Source: Pseudonocardia sp. N23
GTDB taxonomy: Bacteria; Actinomycetota; Actinomycetes; Mycobacteriales; Pseudonocardiaceae
DNA length: 64,000 nt
Assembly: GCF_002583555.1 (NCBI RefSeq)
Contig: NZ_BEGX01000114.1
Coordinates: forward strand, 458,997 to 522,996
Direction of reading: 5' to 3'
The first letter of the stretch is position 1. Each line of letters opens with the position of its first letter. The notes beneath the pieces were generated by a model. The model saw only the letters and a program-made list of their open reading frames with translations. It made no database searches and was not told where the DNA came from. The position numbers were made by a program, and so were the translations under genes. Below, in pieces: positions 38,040 to 46,467 of the stretch.

Positions 38040-38782
38040 CGGTGCGGCCCGAGCGTCTCGACGTGGGCGATCACCGGGACGTCGGCCCCGAGCCGGAGCC
38101 GTTCCAGGAACTGCACGACCGACGCGGCGGCGGTGCGGTGGGTGGCGTCGTTGAGCGCGTCGTGGTGGCCGTCGACGACGGTGACGAGCTCGCCGCGTGC
38201 CAGCCCGGTGTACCAGGCGCGGGCGCCGGTGAGCGGGCTGACGGTGTCGGCCGCGCCGTGCAGGCCCAGTACGGGGACCGCGATGCGGGCGGGGTCGGCG
38301 GAGGCGAGCCAACCGGTGGGGACGCGGTCGGCGAGGGCACCGCGGCGCACCCCGGAGTCGTCGTCCAGCCGGGCCCGGTGGGTGGGGCACGCGGTGCGGG
38401 CGACGAGCTCGTCGTCCCAGCCGGCAGGCCCCCGGCCGGTGTCGACGGGCAGCCCGGCGAGGACGAGTGCGTCGACACCTCCGAGCCCGCCCGCGACGAG
38501 CCCGGCGGCGAACAGGGCCCCGGTGTCGGACCCCACGAGGACGACCGGCCCCGGCTCGGCGGGCAGCAGTGAGCGGATCTGGCCCTCGGCGCGGTCGGTG
38601 TCGACGGCGGGGTCGGCCACGGCCCACACCCGGTACCCGTCGGCGCTGATGCGGCGGCCGAAGCGCTCGTAGACACCGGCGTGCTCGCCGCGTCCCGGGA
38701 CGACGACGACGGTGCCGCGCACGGCGACCGCTGCGGGTTCACGCCAGCAGGCGACGACAGGGACAGCGCTGGTCAGGCTCAC
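38036..38782 (-). CDS. Alpha/beta hydrolase with Asp at the nucleophile position
   Basis: 248 aa. Fold elements: GTVVVVPGRGEHAGVYERFGRRISADGYRVWAVADPAVDTD, and the nucleophile elbow VLVGSDTGALFAAG, in which the central residue is Asp86 instead of the usual Ser. An Asp nucleophile is typical of epoxide hydrolases and haloalkane dehalogenases. VPVLGLHGAADTVSPLTGA provides a likely acid, and VVDGHHDAL the histidine. Sixth or later step of the operon, overlapping the upstream ATPase gene (GTGA). Confidence 0.82.
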   Translation of the reverse strand: MSLTSAVPVVACWREPAAVAVRGTVVVVPGRGEHAGVYERFGRRISADGYRVWAVADPAVDTDRAEGQIRSLLPAEPGPVVLVGSDTGALFAAGLVAGGLGGVDALVLAGLPVDTGRGPAGWDDELVARTACPTHRARLDDDSGVRRGALADRVPTGWLASADPARIAVPVLGLHGAADTVSPLTGARAWYTGLARGELVTVVDGHHDALNDATHRTAAASVVQFLERLRLGADVPVIAHVETLGPHR

Positions 38783-39624
38783 GTGAGCACCTTTCCGTTC
38801 GGGGAGTGTGCGAGCTGTGCGCGCAGCTCGGCGCGCTCGGCGCGGCCCATCCCGCCGCCGCCGATCGTCGGCGCGGAGCCGATGAGCAACCGTGTGTAGG
38901 GGTGGCTCGGCGCGGTGACGACCTGCTCGGTCGTCCCGGTCTCGACGACGTCGCCGTGGTGGAGGACGGCGAGCCGGTCGGTGATGCCTGCGACGGAGCC
39001 GAGGTCGTGGGAGATGTAGAGCAGCCCGATGCCGCGGTCGGCGCACAGGGACGCGAGGAGGTCGAGGACCTGCACGCGGGTGGCGGCGTCGAGGGCGCTG
39101 ACGGGTTCGTCGCAGATCAGCAGCCGTGGGCGGGCGATCATGGCGCGGGCGATCGCGGCGCGCTGGCGCTGTCCGCCGGACACCTCGGCGGGCAGCCGGG
39201 TCGCGAGCGCCGGGTCGAGCCCGACCAGCGCGAACGCCCCGGCGACGCGGTCGTCGAGGTCCGGGGTGCCGCGCACGTGCAGCGCCTCCCCGACCGACTC
39301 GCCCAGGGTGAGGTCTGGGTCGAGGCTGCGCAGCGGGTCCTGGAAGACGTACTGCACGGCCCCGGAGCGGCGGAACGCGCGCAGCCGGGCGCCGCGCAGG
39401 GCGGTGACGTCGGTGCCCGCGACGTCGATCCCGCCCTGCTCGACGCGGTGCAGGCCGAGGACGGTGCGGGCGAGCGTCGTCTTGCCGGAGCCGGTCTCGC
39501 CGATCAGGCCGACGCTCTCGCCAGGGGCGACGGTGAGGTCGACGCCGTGCAGGATCGTGCGCCGTTCGCCCCCGCGGCCGAGGCGGACGACGAGGCCGGA
39601 GACCGCGAGGAGCGGGTCAGCCAT
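38779..39624 (-). CDS. Oligopeptide-type ABC transporter ATP-binding protein (DppF-like)
   Basis: 281 aa. Walker A GLIGETGSGKTTLART, Q-loop YVFQDPLRSLDPDLTLGESV, signature EVSGGQRQRAAIARAMIARPRLLICDEPVSALD (Walker B), and switch HDLGSVAGITDRLAV. The Opp/Dpp C-terminal segment APSHPYTRLLIGSAP confirms the peptide/nickel subfamily. It pairs with the second ATPase encoded just upstream; the two genes overlap by 8 bases. Confidence 0.95.
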   Translation of the reverse strand: MADPLLAVSGLVVRLGRGGERRTILHGVDLTVAPGESVGLIGETGSGKTTLARTVLGLHRVEQGGIDVAGTDVTALRGARLRAFRRSGAVQYVFQDPLRSLDPDLTLGESVGEALHVRGTPDLDDRVAGAFALVGLDPALATRLPAEVSGGQRQRAAIARAMIARPRLLICDEPVSALDAATRVQVLDLLASLCADRGIGLLYISHDLGSVAGITDRLAVLHHGDVVETGTTEQVVTAPSHPYTRLLIGSAPTIGGGGMGRAERAELRAQLAHSPNGKVLT

Positions 39625-40438
39625 GGACGGTCACCGCCGGCCGGAACCGCTCGATCCCGTAGCGGGCGTGGGCGTCGACGAGCGAGCGTGTGTACGCGTG
39701 CGCCGGCGCGGTGAGGACGTCGCCGGCGGTGCCGCGTTCGACGACGACGCCGTCGCGCATGACGACGACCTCCTCGCACACCTGCGCGACGACGGCGAGG
39801 TCGTGGGAGACGAGGATCAGCGCGAGCCCGGTGCGCTCCTGCAGGTCGGAGAGCAGGTCCAGGACCTCGGCCTGCACGGTGACGTCGAGCGCGGTGGTCG
39901 CCTCGTCGGCGATCAGCAGGTCCGGCTCGGCGCAGATGGCGACGGCGATCAGGACGCGCTGCAGCATCCCGCCGGACAGCTCGAACGGGTACTGCCGGTA
40001 CACCCGGGCCGGTTCGTGCAGGCCCATGTCGGCCAGCAGCTCGACGGCGCGGTCGCGGGCGGCGCGCCGGCCCAGCCCGACCCGCACCCGCAGCACCTCG
40101 GCGAGCTGACGCCCGACGGTGATCGACGGGTTGAGGTAGGAGGCGGGGTCCTGGAAGACCGCGCCGATCCGGGTGCCGCGGATGCCGAGCCAGCCGCGGG
40201 CGTCGAGGGCGCGCAGGTCGGTGCCGTCGAAGGTGATCGTGGTGTCGTCGCCGTTACGCAGCCCGGGCGGCAGGATCCCCAGCAGCGACCGGCAGGTGAG
40301 CGACTTGCCGCTGCCGGACTCGCCGACGACGCCGAGCGTCGCGCCGCGGGCGACGGTCAGGTCGACGCCGGTGACGAGCGGCGTGTCCCCGGTGTGGACG
40401 GACAGGTCGCGGACGGTGAGCAGGACCTCAGCCGACAT
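39617..40438 (-). CDS. Oligopeptide-type ABC transporter ATP-binding protein (DppD-like)
   Basis: 273 aa. Walker A GVVGESGSGKSLTCRSLLG, Q-loop AVFQDPASYLNPSITVGRQ, signature FELSGGMLQRVLIAVAICAEPDLLIADEATTALD and HDLAVVAQVCEEVVVM. The C-terminal APAHAYTRSLVDAHARYG is the Opp/Dpp family tail; a clear C-terminal Fe-S cysteine set is not present. Works with the DppF-like partner to energise the two permeases. Confidence 0.95.
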   Translation of the reverse strand: MSAEVLLTVRDLSVHTGDTPLVTGVDLTVARGATLGVVGESGSGKSLTCRSLLGILPPGLRNGDDTTITFDGTDLRALDARGWLGIRGTRIGAVFQDPASYLNPSITVGRQLAEVLRVRVGLGRRAARDRAVELLADMGLHEPARVYRQYPFELSGGMLQRVLIAVAICAEPDLLIADEATTALDVTVQAEVLDLLSDLQERTGLALILVSHDLAVVAQVCEEVVVMRDGVVVERGTAGDVLTAPAHAYTRSLVDAHARYGIERFRPAVTVHG

Positions 40439-41270
40439 GGGCGGTCACCTTCCGGGGGGCGGGACGGCCGGGGGCGTCGCGCAGCGCGTCGGCGATCCCG
40501 TTGCACGCCCACACGGTGGCGACGATCAGCGCCGCGGGAACGAACGGGCCGAACGGTCGCTGGAACAGGTACTGCAGGTCGGTGGCGAGCATCCCGCCCC
40601 ACGTCGGCGTGGGTGGGGTGATGCCGATGCCGAGGAACGTCAGCGACGACACGATGACCAGGCTCGCGCCGAGCAGGCTCGCTGTGGCGACGGCGACGGC
40701 GGGCACGACCTTGGGCCACACGTGGCGGTGCAGCACCGTCCACGGCGACGCCCCCGCCAGCACCGCGGCCTCCACGTACTGCGCGGTGGCGACGGGCAGC
40801 GCGGCGGCCCGGGTGACCCGGTAGAAGCCGGGCGAGATCAGGATCCCGACGGCGAGCATCGCCTGCTGCAACCCGTTGCCCAGCAACGCGGTCATGGCCA
40901 CGGCGAACACCAGGAACGGCAACGTCACGAACGCCTCCATGAGGCGCAGCGAGAACCACTCGAACACCCGGCCCAAGCGCACCGACAGCAGGGCCGGGAC
41001 GACGCCGAGCACCAGCCCGACGGCCACGGCCTCCAGCGCGGCGACCAGCGACAGCGTCGACCCGGCGAGCAGCCTGCTGAGCACGTCGCGGCCGACGTTG
41101 TCGGTGCCGAGCCAGTGCCCGGCGGACGGCCCGGCGAGGATCGCCCGCGGGTCCTGCAGCAGCGGGTCGTGCGGGGCGAGCCACGGGCCGACGGCGGCCA
41201 GCACCGCGACGACGACGAGCACGACGGCCGAGATCGTCCCCGACCGGCTCGCGAACAACGGGCGCAGCAT
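40428..41270 (-). CDS. ABC transporter permease (DppC-like)
   Basis: 280 aa, about six membrane helices. HWLGTDNVGRDVLSRLLAGSTLSL is the DppC/OppC N-terminal signature and EAAVLAGASPWTVLHRHVWPKVVPAVAV is the EAA coupling loop that docks on the ATPases. TPTWGGMLATDLQYL is also typical. Located in the cytoplasmic membrane with the DppB-like partner. Confidence 0.95.
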   Translation of the reverse strand: MLRPLFASRSGTISAVVLVVVAVLAAVGPWLAPHDPLLQDPRAILAGPSAGHWLGTDNVGRDVLSRLLAGSTLSLVAALEAVAVGLVLGVVPALLSVRLGRVFEWFSLRLMEAFVTLPFLVFAVAMTALLGNGLQQAMLAVGILISPGFYRVTRAAALPVATAQYVEAAVLAGASPWTVLHRHVWPKVVPAVAVATASLLGASLVIVSSLTFLGIGITPPTPTWGGMLATDLQYLFQRPFGPFVPAALIVATVWACNGIADALRDAPGRPAPRKVTAHVG

Positions 41271-42307
41271 CAGGTCCTCCGGCGGGCGGCGGGGCGCAGC
41301 CGCAGCAGCAGTGTGTCGACGACGAGGTTCGCGACCAGCACCAGCACGATCGCGACGACGAGCGCGCCCTGCACCACCGGCACGTCCCCGCGCAGCGCGC
41401 CGTCGGCGGCGAAGCGGCCGAACCCGGACATCCCGAAGATCGACTCGGTGACGACGGCCCCGCCGACGAGGATCGGGATGCGCAGGCCGAGCACGCTCAG
41501 GGCGGGTCCGGCGCCGTTGCGCAGCACGTGGACCAGCAGGACCCGCCGCGGGGAGAACCCGCGGACGACCGCCCCGAGGACGTAGTTCTCCTGGTAGGCG
41601 CTGACCAGGCCGGTCCGTAGCTGGCGGGCGATGTCGGCGACGGCGTCGAGGCTGAGCGCGATGGCGGGCAACGTGATCAGCGCGAGCCACATGCCGGGGT
41701 CCTGTGAGAAGGGCACGTAGCCCGCCGACGGCACGAGCGGGACCAGCACGCTGAACACCACGATCAACGCGACGGCGACGACGAACGGCGGCAGCGCGGA
41801 GACGACCGAGCAGAAGGCAGTGACGGCCCGGTCGAACAGCCGGCCCCGCCACACCGCGGCGCCGATCCCGAGCAGCGTGCCTGCCACGAAGGCGATGACC
41901 AGCGCGAACCCGGCGACGGACAGGCTGATCGCGAGCCGGTCCCCGATCTGCGACGACACGCTCACGCCGTTGAGCCACGAGCTGCCCAGGTCGCCGCGCA
42001 GCACGTGGGAGAGCCAGTCCACGTACTGGACCAGGACGGGCCGGTCGAGGCCGAGGTCGGCGCGCACGCGGGCGACGTCGGCAGGGGTGGCGGAGTCCCC
42101 GAGCAGCAGCCCGGCGGGGCTGAGCCCGCTGACCGCGCCGAGCAGGAAGGTCAGGAACGTCGCGAACAGGAAGACGGGCACGGTGAGCGCGACGGTGCGC
42201 AGCAGCCAGCGGACGGCACCGCCGAGCGGGCCGCTGCGCCGCGGCCGGGCGGGGTCGGCGACTGCGGCGGCCGTGCCCCACCCGGTCCCGGCGACGGAGA
42301 CCGTCAC
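41270..42307 (-). CDS. ABC transporter permease (DppB-like)
   Basis: 345 aa, GTG start overlapping the binding-protein stop. After a ~40-residue extension the DppB/OppB fold begins RTVALTVPVFLFATFLTFLL; LGLDRPVLVQYVDWLSHVLRGDLGSSW and the EAA-like loop ENYVLGAVVRGFSPRRVLLVHVLRNGAGPAL are diagnostic, as is GGAVVTESIFGMSGFGRF. Forms the channel with the DppC-like subunit. Confidence 0.94.
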   Translation of the reverse strand: MTVSVAGTGWGTAAAVADPARPRRSGPLGGAVRWLLRTVALTVPVFLFATFLTFLLGAVSGLSPAGLLLGDSATPADVARVRADLGLDRPVLVQYVDWLSHVLRGDLGSSWLNGVSVSSQIGDRLAISLSVAGFALVIAFVAGTLLGIGAAVWRGRLFDRAVTAFCSVVSALPPFVVAVALIVVFSVLVPLVPSAGYVPFSQDPGMWLALITLPAIALSLDAVADIARQLRTGLVSAYQENYVLGAVVRGFSPRRVLLVHVLRNGAGPALSVLGLRIPILVGGAVVTESIFGMSGFGRFAADGALRGDVPVVQGALVVAIVLVLVANLVVDTLLLRLRPAARRRT

Positions 42308-43836
42308 GACGTGCTCCCGACCGTCACGCCCTCCCACCGGTACTGCGACAGGAAGTGCGGCAGCGGCGAGACCTTCTTGTTGCGCACCGCGACCCGCGGC
42401 AGGGTGCCGAGGGAGAAGCTCGGCGACATCTGGACGCCCGTGCGCACCGCGGTCTGCAGCACCGTCGGGTAGTCCGGGGAGTCGAGCGGGGTGCGGCGCA
42501 CGGCGTCGAGGGCGGCGAGGAACTCCGGCGTCGAGACCTTGCTGGTGTTCATCAGGCCCTGCTCGCCGTAGACGACGGTGAGGTTCTGCACCGGCGACTC
42601 GCGCCCGACCGTGCCGTCGAGCGCGAACTGCGCCTTGCGCCCCAGGTAGACCTCCTGCTGCCAGGTCGACGACCCCGGCGGCACGACCTTGATCGTGGCG
42701 TTGACGCCCACGCCCTGCAGCTGCTGCTGGACGAGCTCCGCGGTGGACTGCGAGACCGAGTTGACCGTGATCGTCAGCGCCAGCTGCCCCGGCGCGTAGC
42801 CGGCGTCGGTGAGCAGCTGCCGCGCCTTGGCCGGGTCGTAGGCGAACAACCCGTCGAGGGTGGGGTCGTAGGCGACGTAGCCCTTCGGGAACGGCTGGTA
42901 GGCCACGTCGCCGACACCGGCGTTGACGACGTCGACGATCTGCCTGCGGTCGACCGCGTACTTGAGGGCGTCGACGACGCGGCGGTCGGTGAGCGGGGCG
43001 AGGCCGCTGTGCACGTCGACCTGGTTGACCTGCAGCGAGTCGATGACGTCGACCTCGAGCCCGGCCGCCTTGGCCTGCGGGATCTGGTTGCCCGGGATGT
43101 AGGAGACGTCGAGCGCGCCGGACTGGACGGCGGCGACGACGGTCGCCGCGTCGGTGGTCGGGGTCAGCTCGAGCCGGTCGATCTTCACGTCGGCCGCGTC
43201 CCAGTAGCCGGGGTTCTTGACCAGCACGGCCTTCGACTCCGGCACGAAGCTCTCGAACCTGAACGGGCCGGCACCGACGGGCGCGGTCGGGATCGCCGCG
43301 GCGTCTTTGGTGAACGCGGCCGGGCTGACGATCGCGCCGGTCTTGCCCGCCAACAGGTTCGGCACCTGGTAGTCGGGGGCCGCGAGCTGCAGGGTCACGT
43401 CGCGGTCACCGGCGACAGTGATGTCCTTGATCGTCGCGAGCTGGTCCTTGAGCAGGGAGTTCTGCTGCGTCTTGCCGCGCAGGAGGCTCTGCTTCACGGC
43501 GTCGGCATCGAGCGGGGTGCCGTCGGTGAAGGTCAGGTTCGGCCGCAGCGTGAACGTCACCGCGGTCCCGTCGCCGTTGTACGTCCAGGACTCCGCGAGA
43601 CCGGGGACGGCCGTCGCCTTCTCGTCGAGCTGGGTGAGCGAGGCGTAGACCAGGCTGATCGTGTTGATGTCGTTGCCGGTGCTGGACGTGACGGGGTCCC
43701 ACGAGGTGGGCAGCGCGAAGCCCCACCTGAGGGTGGCGCCGGACGCCGAGCCGGCACCGGTGCCGCACGCCGCGAGGGTGACGGCGGCGGCCGCGACGAG
43801 CGCGGCGACTCTGAGGAGGGTGCGGGGGCGGGCCAT
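42304..43836 (-). CDS. ABC transporter substrate-binding lipoprotein (SBP family 5)
   Basis: 510 aa. The signal peptide ends in lipobox TLAAC with Cys24 as lipidation site. GFALPTSWDPVTSS, AESWTYNGDGTAVTFTLRPNLTFTDGTPLDADAVKQSL and ALKYAVDRRQIVDVV belong to the solute-binding family 5 (oligopeptide, nickel and other ligands). Encoded 47 bases after the monooxygenase gene, so the ligand is probably also related to the monooxygenase substrate (inference). Confidence 0.94.
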   Translation of the reverse strand: MARPRTLLRVAALVAAAAVTLAACGTGAGSASGATLRWGFALPTSWDPVTSSTGNDINTISLVYASLTQLDEKATAVPGLAESWTYNGDGTAVTFTLRPNLTFTDGTPLDADAVKQSLLRGKTQQNSLLKDQLATIKDITVAGDRDVTLQLAAPDYQVPNLLAGKTGAIVSPAAFTKDAAAIPTAPVGAGPFRFESFVPESKAVLVKNPGYWDAADVKIDRLELTPTTDAATVVAAVQSGALDVSYIPGNQIPQAKAAGLEVDVIDSLQVNQVDVHSGLAPLTDRRVVDALKYAVDRRQIVDVVNAGVGDVAYQPFPKGYVAYDPTLDGLFAYDPAKARQLLTDAGYAPGQLALTITVNSVSQSTAELVQQQLQGVGVNATIKVVPPGSSTWQQEVYLGRKAQFALDGTVGRESPVQNLTVVYGEQGLMNTSKVSTPEFLAALDAVRRTPLDSPDYPTVLQTAVRTGVQMSPSFSLGTLPRVAVRNKKVSPLPHFLSQYRWEGVTVGSTS

Positions 43837-43883
43837 GGGGGGTGGTCCTCCGGGGACTCGGATTCGGGGACTGGGGGTCGGGA

Positions 43884-45233
43884 TCAGCTGTGGACGGGCA
43901 CGCGCGCGGCCTCGCGCGCGACGGTGTGGACGTTGCGCGGGATCGGCAGCCCGAGGTTGCCGCGCAGGGTGGTGGCCTCGTACTCGGAGCGGACGACGCC
44001 GCGCTCGCGCAGGATCGGCAGCACCTCGCCGGTGAAGCGGGCGAGCTCGCTGGGCACAGTGACGTGCACGTTGAGGCCGTCGAGGCCGCGGCCGGTGAAC
44101 CAGCGCTCGATCTCGGCGGCCACGGTCGTGGCCGACCCGACGAACGGCTGCGGCGTCGACGACATGAACCGCTCGACGGTCTGGCGCAGTGTGAGGCGCT
44201 CCTCGCGGGCGACCTTCTTGATCTGTTCGGCCTGGGTGCGGAACGAGTCGGCACCGAGGTCGCCGAGGTCGGGGAAGGGCGCGTCGAGGTCGTAGGAGGA
44301 GAAGTCGTGCCAGCCGAAGGGCCGGCCGAACTGGGCGAGGTTCTTGGCGAAGTCCTTGCCGAGCCGGTTGGCCCGCTCGATCTCGCGGGCCTCGTCGTCG
44401 GTGTCGGCGATCACCGGGGTGACCCCCGGCATGATGAGGACGTGGTCGGGGTTGCGCCCCTTCGCCGCGACGCGCGCCTTGATGTCGCGGTAGAAGGCCT
44501 GCGCCTTCTCCAGTGTCGGTGAGTGCGTGAAGATGCCCTCGCCGACGCTCGCGCCCAGGTCGCGGCCCTCGTCGGAATCGCCGGCCTGGAAGATCACCGG
44601 CTGTCCCTGCGGCGAGCGGGAGATGTTGAGCGGGCCGCGGACGGAGAAGTGCTCGCCCACGTGGTCGAGGCGGTGCTGCCGGGTCGGGTCCACGAACACC
44701 CCGGACGTGGTGTCGCGCGGGAACGCGTCGTCCTCGTAGGAGTCCCAGAGTCCCTGGCAGACGCGCACCGACTCAAACGCCCGGCCGTAGCGGGAGGCGT
44801 AGTCGAAGTGCTCGTCGCGGCTGTAGTTGGCGGCGGTGCCGCCGTCACCGGTGGCGACGACGTTCCACCCGGCGCGACCTCCCGAGATCAGGTCCAGTGA
44901 CCCGAGCCGGCGAGCCAGGTTGAACGGCGTGTTGTACGACGTCGTCAACGTGCCGACCAGCCCGATGTGGGTGGTCGAGACGGCCAGGGCCGACAGGAGC
45001 GTCAGCGGTTCGAGCCGGTTCAGGTAATGGGGTGGCGAGTCCGGGGTGATGAACTGGCTGTCGACGATGAACACCAGGTCGAACAGGGCGGCCTCGGCCT
45101 GCCGGGCCCGTTCGATGTACCAGCGGATGTCGATGCTGGCGTCGCCCGGGATCTCGGGGTGGGTCCAGGTGTCGTGCTGGCCGGGACCGCCGACGCCCAT
45201 CAGGACGGCGCCGAGCTTCAACTGCCGGACCAT
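43884..45233 (-). CDS. LLM-class flavin-dependent monooxygenase (NtaA/SnaA/DszA family)
   Basis: 449 aa, full length. LKLGAVLMGVGGPGQHDTWTHPEIPG and YIERARQAEAALFDLVFIVDSQF start the barrel; SVSTTH-like ALAVSTTHIGLVGTLTTSYNTPFNLARRLGSLDLISGGRAGWNVVATG is the family hallmark, followed by QPVIFQAGDSDEGRDLGA. Such enzymes use reduced FMN and O2 to oxidise sulfur or nitrogen compounds (DszA, SnaA, NtaA, CmoJ). First gene of an eight-gene operon and preceded by a cysteine-type leader peptide, which favours a sulfur compound as substrate (inference). The reductase must come from elsewhere. Confidence 0.93.
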   Translation of the reverse strand: MVRQLKLGAVLMGVGGPGQHDTWTHPEIPGDASIDIRWYIERARQAEAALFDLVFIVDSQFITPDSPPHYLNRLEPLTLLSALAVSTTHIGLVGTLTTSYNTPFNLARRLGSLDLISGGRAGWNVVATGDGGTAANYSRDEHFDYASRYGRAFESVRVCQGLWDSYEDDAFPRDTTSGVFVDPTRQHRLDHVGEHFSVRGPLNISRSPQGQPVIFQAGDSDEGRDLGASVGEGIFTHSPTLEKAQAFYRDIKARVAAKGRNPDHVLIMPGVTPVIADTDDEAREIERANRLGKDFAKNLAQFGRPFGWHDFSSYDLDAPFPDLGDLGADSFRTQAEQIKKVAREERLTLRQTVERFMSSTPQPFVGSATTVAAEIERWFTGRGLDGLNVHVTVPSELARFTGEVLPILRERGVVRSEYEATTLRGNLGLPIPRNVHTVAREAARVPVHS

Positions 45234-45329
45234 GCGGTGCGACCTTTCTCGCGCAGGGGTCACCGCCCCGGGACGCGGAGGCGCACGGGAGCGGTGTGAG
45301 GGTGACGAGCGGGACGGAGACCGGTCGGG

Positions 45330-45347
45330 CGGGCACAGGAGTGCCCG
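45330..45347 (-). promoter_or_regulatory. Leader hairpin downstream of the leader peptide
   Basis: CGGGCAC (45330-45336), loop AGGA, GTGCCCG (45341-45347): a perfect 7-bp stem, 22 bases beyond the leader-peptide stop and about 100 bases before the monooxygenase ATG. It could be the terminator or anti-terminator arm of an attenuator. Alternative pairings were not computed. Confidence 0.4.
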
Positions 45348-45369
45348 GGCGTTCAGCGCGCGGGACCGG

Positions 45370-45492
45370 TCAGGCGGTGTGGCGACGACACGTCGCGGTG
45401 GACGTCCGGCCGAGATCCACGGCACGGCGTCGGGTGAGCAGCACGGCACCGGCAGCGCACGAGGTGCGCACACGAGCCGGGCGGTCTGCCAT
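45370..45492 (-). CDS. Cysteine-type regulatory leader peptide
   Basis: 40 aa. It ends LLTRRRAVDLGRTSTATCRRHTA then stop, resembling the actinobacterial leader peptides of sulfur-metabolism operons (pattern LTxRRHVDLLRVxSALCR with a Cys near the end). These are thought to act as cysteine attenuators: ribosomes stalling at Cys codons change downstream RNA folding. The Cys codon is at position 35 (TGT). ATG at 45492 has only a weak ribosome-binding site; an internal GTG giving a ~24-residue peptide is possible. 136 bases lie between its stop and the monooxygenase ATG. Confidence 0.65.
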   Translation of the reverse strand: MADRPARVRTSCAAGAVLLTRRRAVDLGRTSTATCRRHTA

Positions 45493-45538
45493 GACCCGAT
45501 CGTGTCACGCGGGGTTCGGCGCGGTCCAACTCGGAGTT

Positions 45539-45569
45539 CCGATCACATTCGATAGAGAACATTGATCGG
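45539..45569. promoter_or_regulatory. Candidate LysR binding site
   Basis: CCGATCA (45539-45545), 17 bases, TGATCGG (45563-45569): a perfect 7-bp inverted repeat ending 19 bases before the lysR ATG, in an AT-richer part of the divergent region. LysR regulators usually bind such partial dyads between their own gene and the controlled operon. Confidence 0.5.
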
Positions 45570-45588
45570 TGTGTGCTTCTCTCTGCGC

Positions 45589-46446
45589 ATGGGCGGAACC
45601 CTGGACCTGACGCAGCTGCGCAGCTTCGTCGCCGTCGCCGACTGCGGCGGCTTCCATCGCGCCGCCAACGCCCTGCACGTCAGCCAGCCCACGGTGAGCC
45701 ATCACGTCCGCAGGCTCGAGACCGTCGTCGGACAGCCGCTCATGGTCCGCGAGGGCCGCACGTCGCGGCTCACCCCGGCGGGTGAGCTGCTGCTCGCCGA
45801 GGCCCGTCGCATGCTCGCGCTCAACGACGAGACCCTGCGCCGTCTCGGCGCCGCGCACGACGTCGACGAGGTCGTCGTCGGGTCCACCGAGCACGCCGCC
45901 GATCAGCTGCTCCCCGAGCTCGCCTCCGCCCTGCAGGACTCTCTCGGGGTCAGCCGCGTCCGGTTCCGGCTCGACCGCGGAGCCGTCCTGCGGTCCGCCC
46001 TCGACAAGGGCGACGTGGACCTCGCGCTGCTGTTCGGCACCCCCGACGACGACCGCTCCACCGGATCGGGGCGGCTGACGCTGCGCTGGTACTCCGCGCC
46101 CGGCTGGGCCCCGCCCACCGACGGCACCGACATCCCGCTCGTCGCCTTCGACGAGCCCTGCGCGATCCGCTCCCGCGCGCTCGACACACTTGCCGCGCAC
46201 CGGCTCCCGGCCGCCGTGGTCTGCGACGCCGCCTACCTCGGCGGGGTGCTGGCGGCTGCGCGGGCCGGGCTCGGCGTGGCCCTGCTCGCGACCGTCGGGC
46301 GCACCCCCGAGGGCCTCGTCGCCCGTGACGACCTGCCCCTCGTCGACCCGATCCCGCTGGCCGTGCGCTCACGGCGCGGCCTGCGCCGCGATCTCGCCGC
46401 CGAGGCCGCCCGGTCGATCCGGCAGGTCCTCGACGTCGCGGGCTGA
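45589..46446 (+). CDS. LysR family transcriptional regulator
   Basis: 285 aa. HTH at the N-terminus: LDLTQLRSFVAVADCGGFHRAANALHVSQPTVSHHVRRLE, then GQPLMVREGRTSRLTPAGELLLAEARRML. The co-inducer domain begins DEVVVGSTEHAADQLLPELAS. It faces the monooxygenase-ABC operon and most likely activates it in response to a sulfur-status signal or the substrate. ATG at 45589 is chosen over 45562 because the family alignment starts there; no clear Shine-Dalgarno. Confidence 0.92.
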   Translation: MGGTLDLTQLRSFVAVADCGGFHRAANALHVSQPTVSHHVRRLETVVGQPLMVREGRTSRLTPAGELLLAEARRMLALNDETLRRLGAAHDVDEVVVGSTEHAADQLLPELASALQDSLGVSRVRFRLDRGAVLRSALDKGDVDLALLFGTPDDDRSTGSGRLTLRWYSAPGWAPPTDGTDIPLVAFDEPCAIRSRALDTLAAHRLPAAVVCDAAYLGGVLAAARAGLGVALLATVGRTPEGLVARDDLPLVDPIPLAVRSRRGLRRDLAAEAARSIRQVLDVAG

Positions 46447-46467
46447 CCGCCTGCGAGCATGTGCCGG

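Larger units (their letters stand above)
45234..45588. other. Divergent control region between monooxygenase operon and lysR
   Basis: 355 bases. From the operon side it holds an untranslated leader with a hairpin (45330-45347), a 40-codon leader peptide (45370-45492), then the divergent promoter area with an inverted repeat suited to the LysR protein (45539-45569). Confidence 0.65.
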
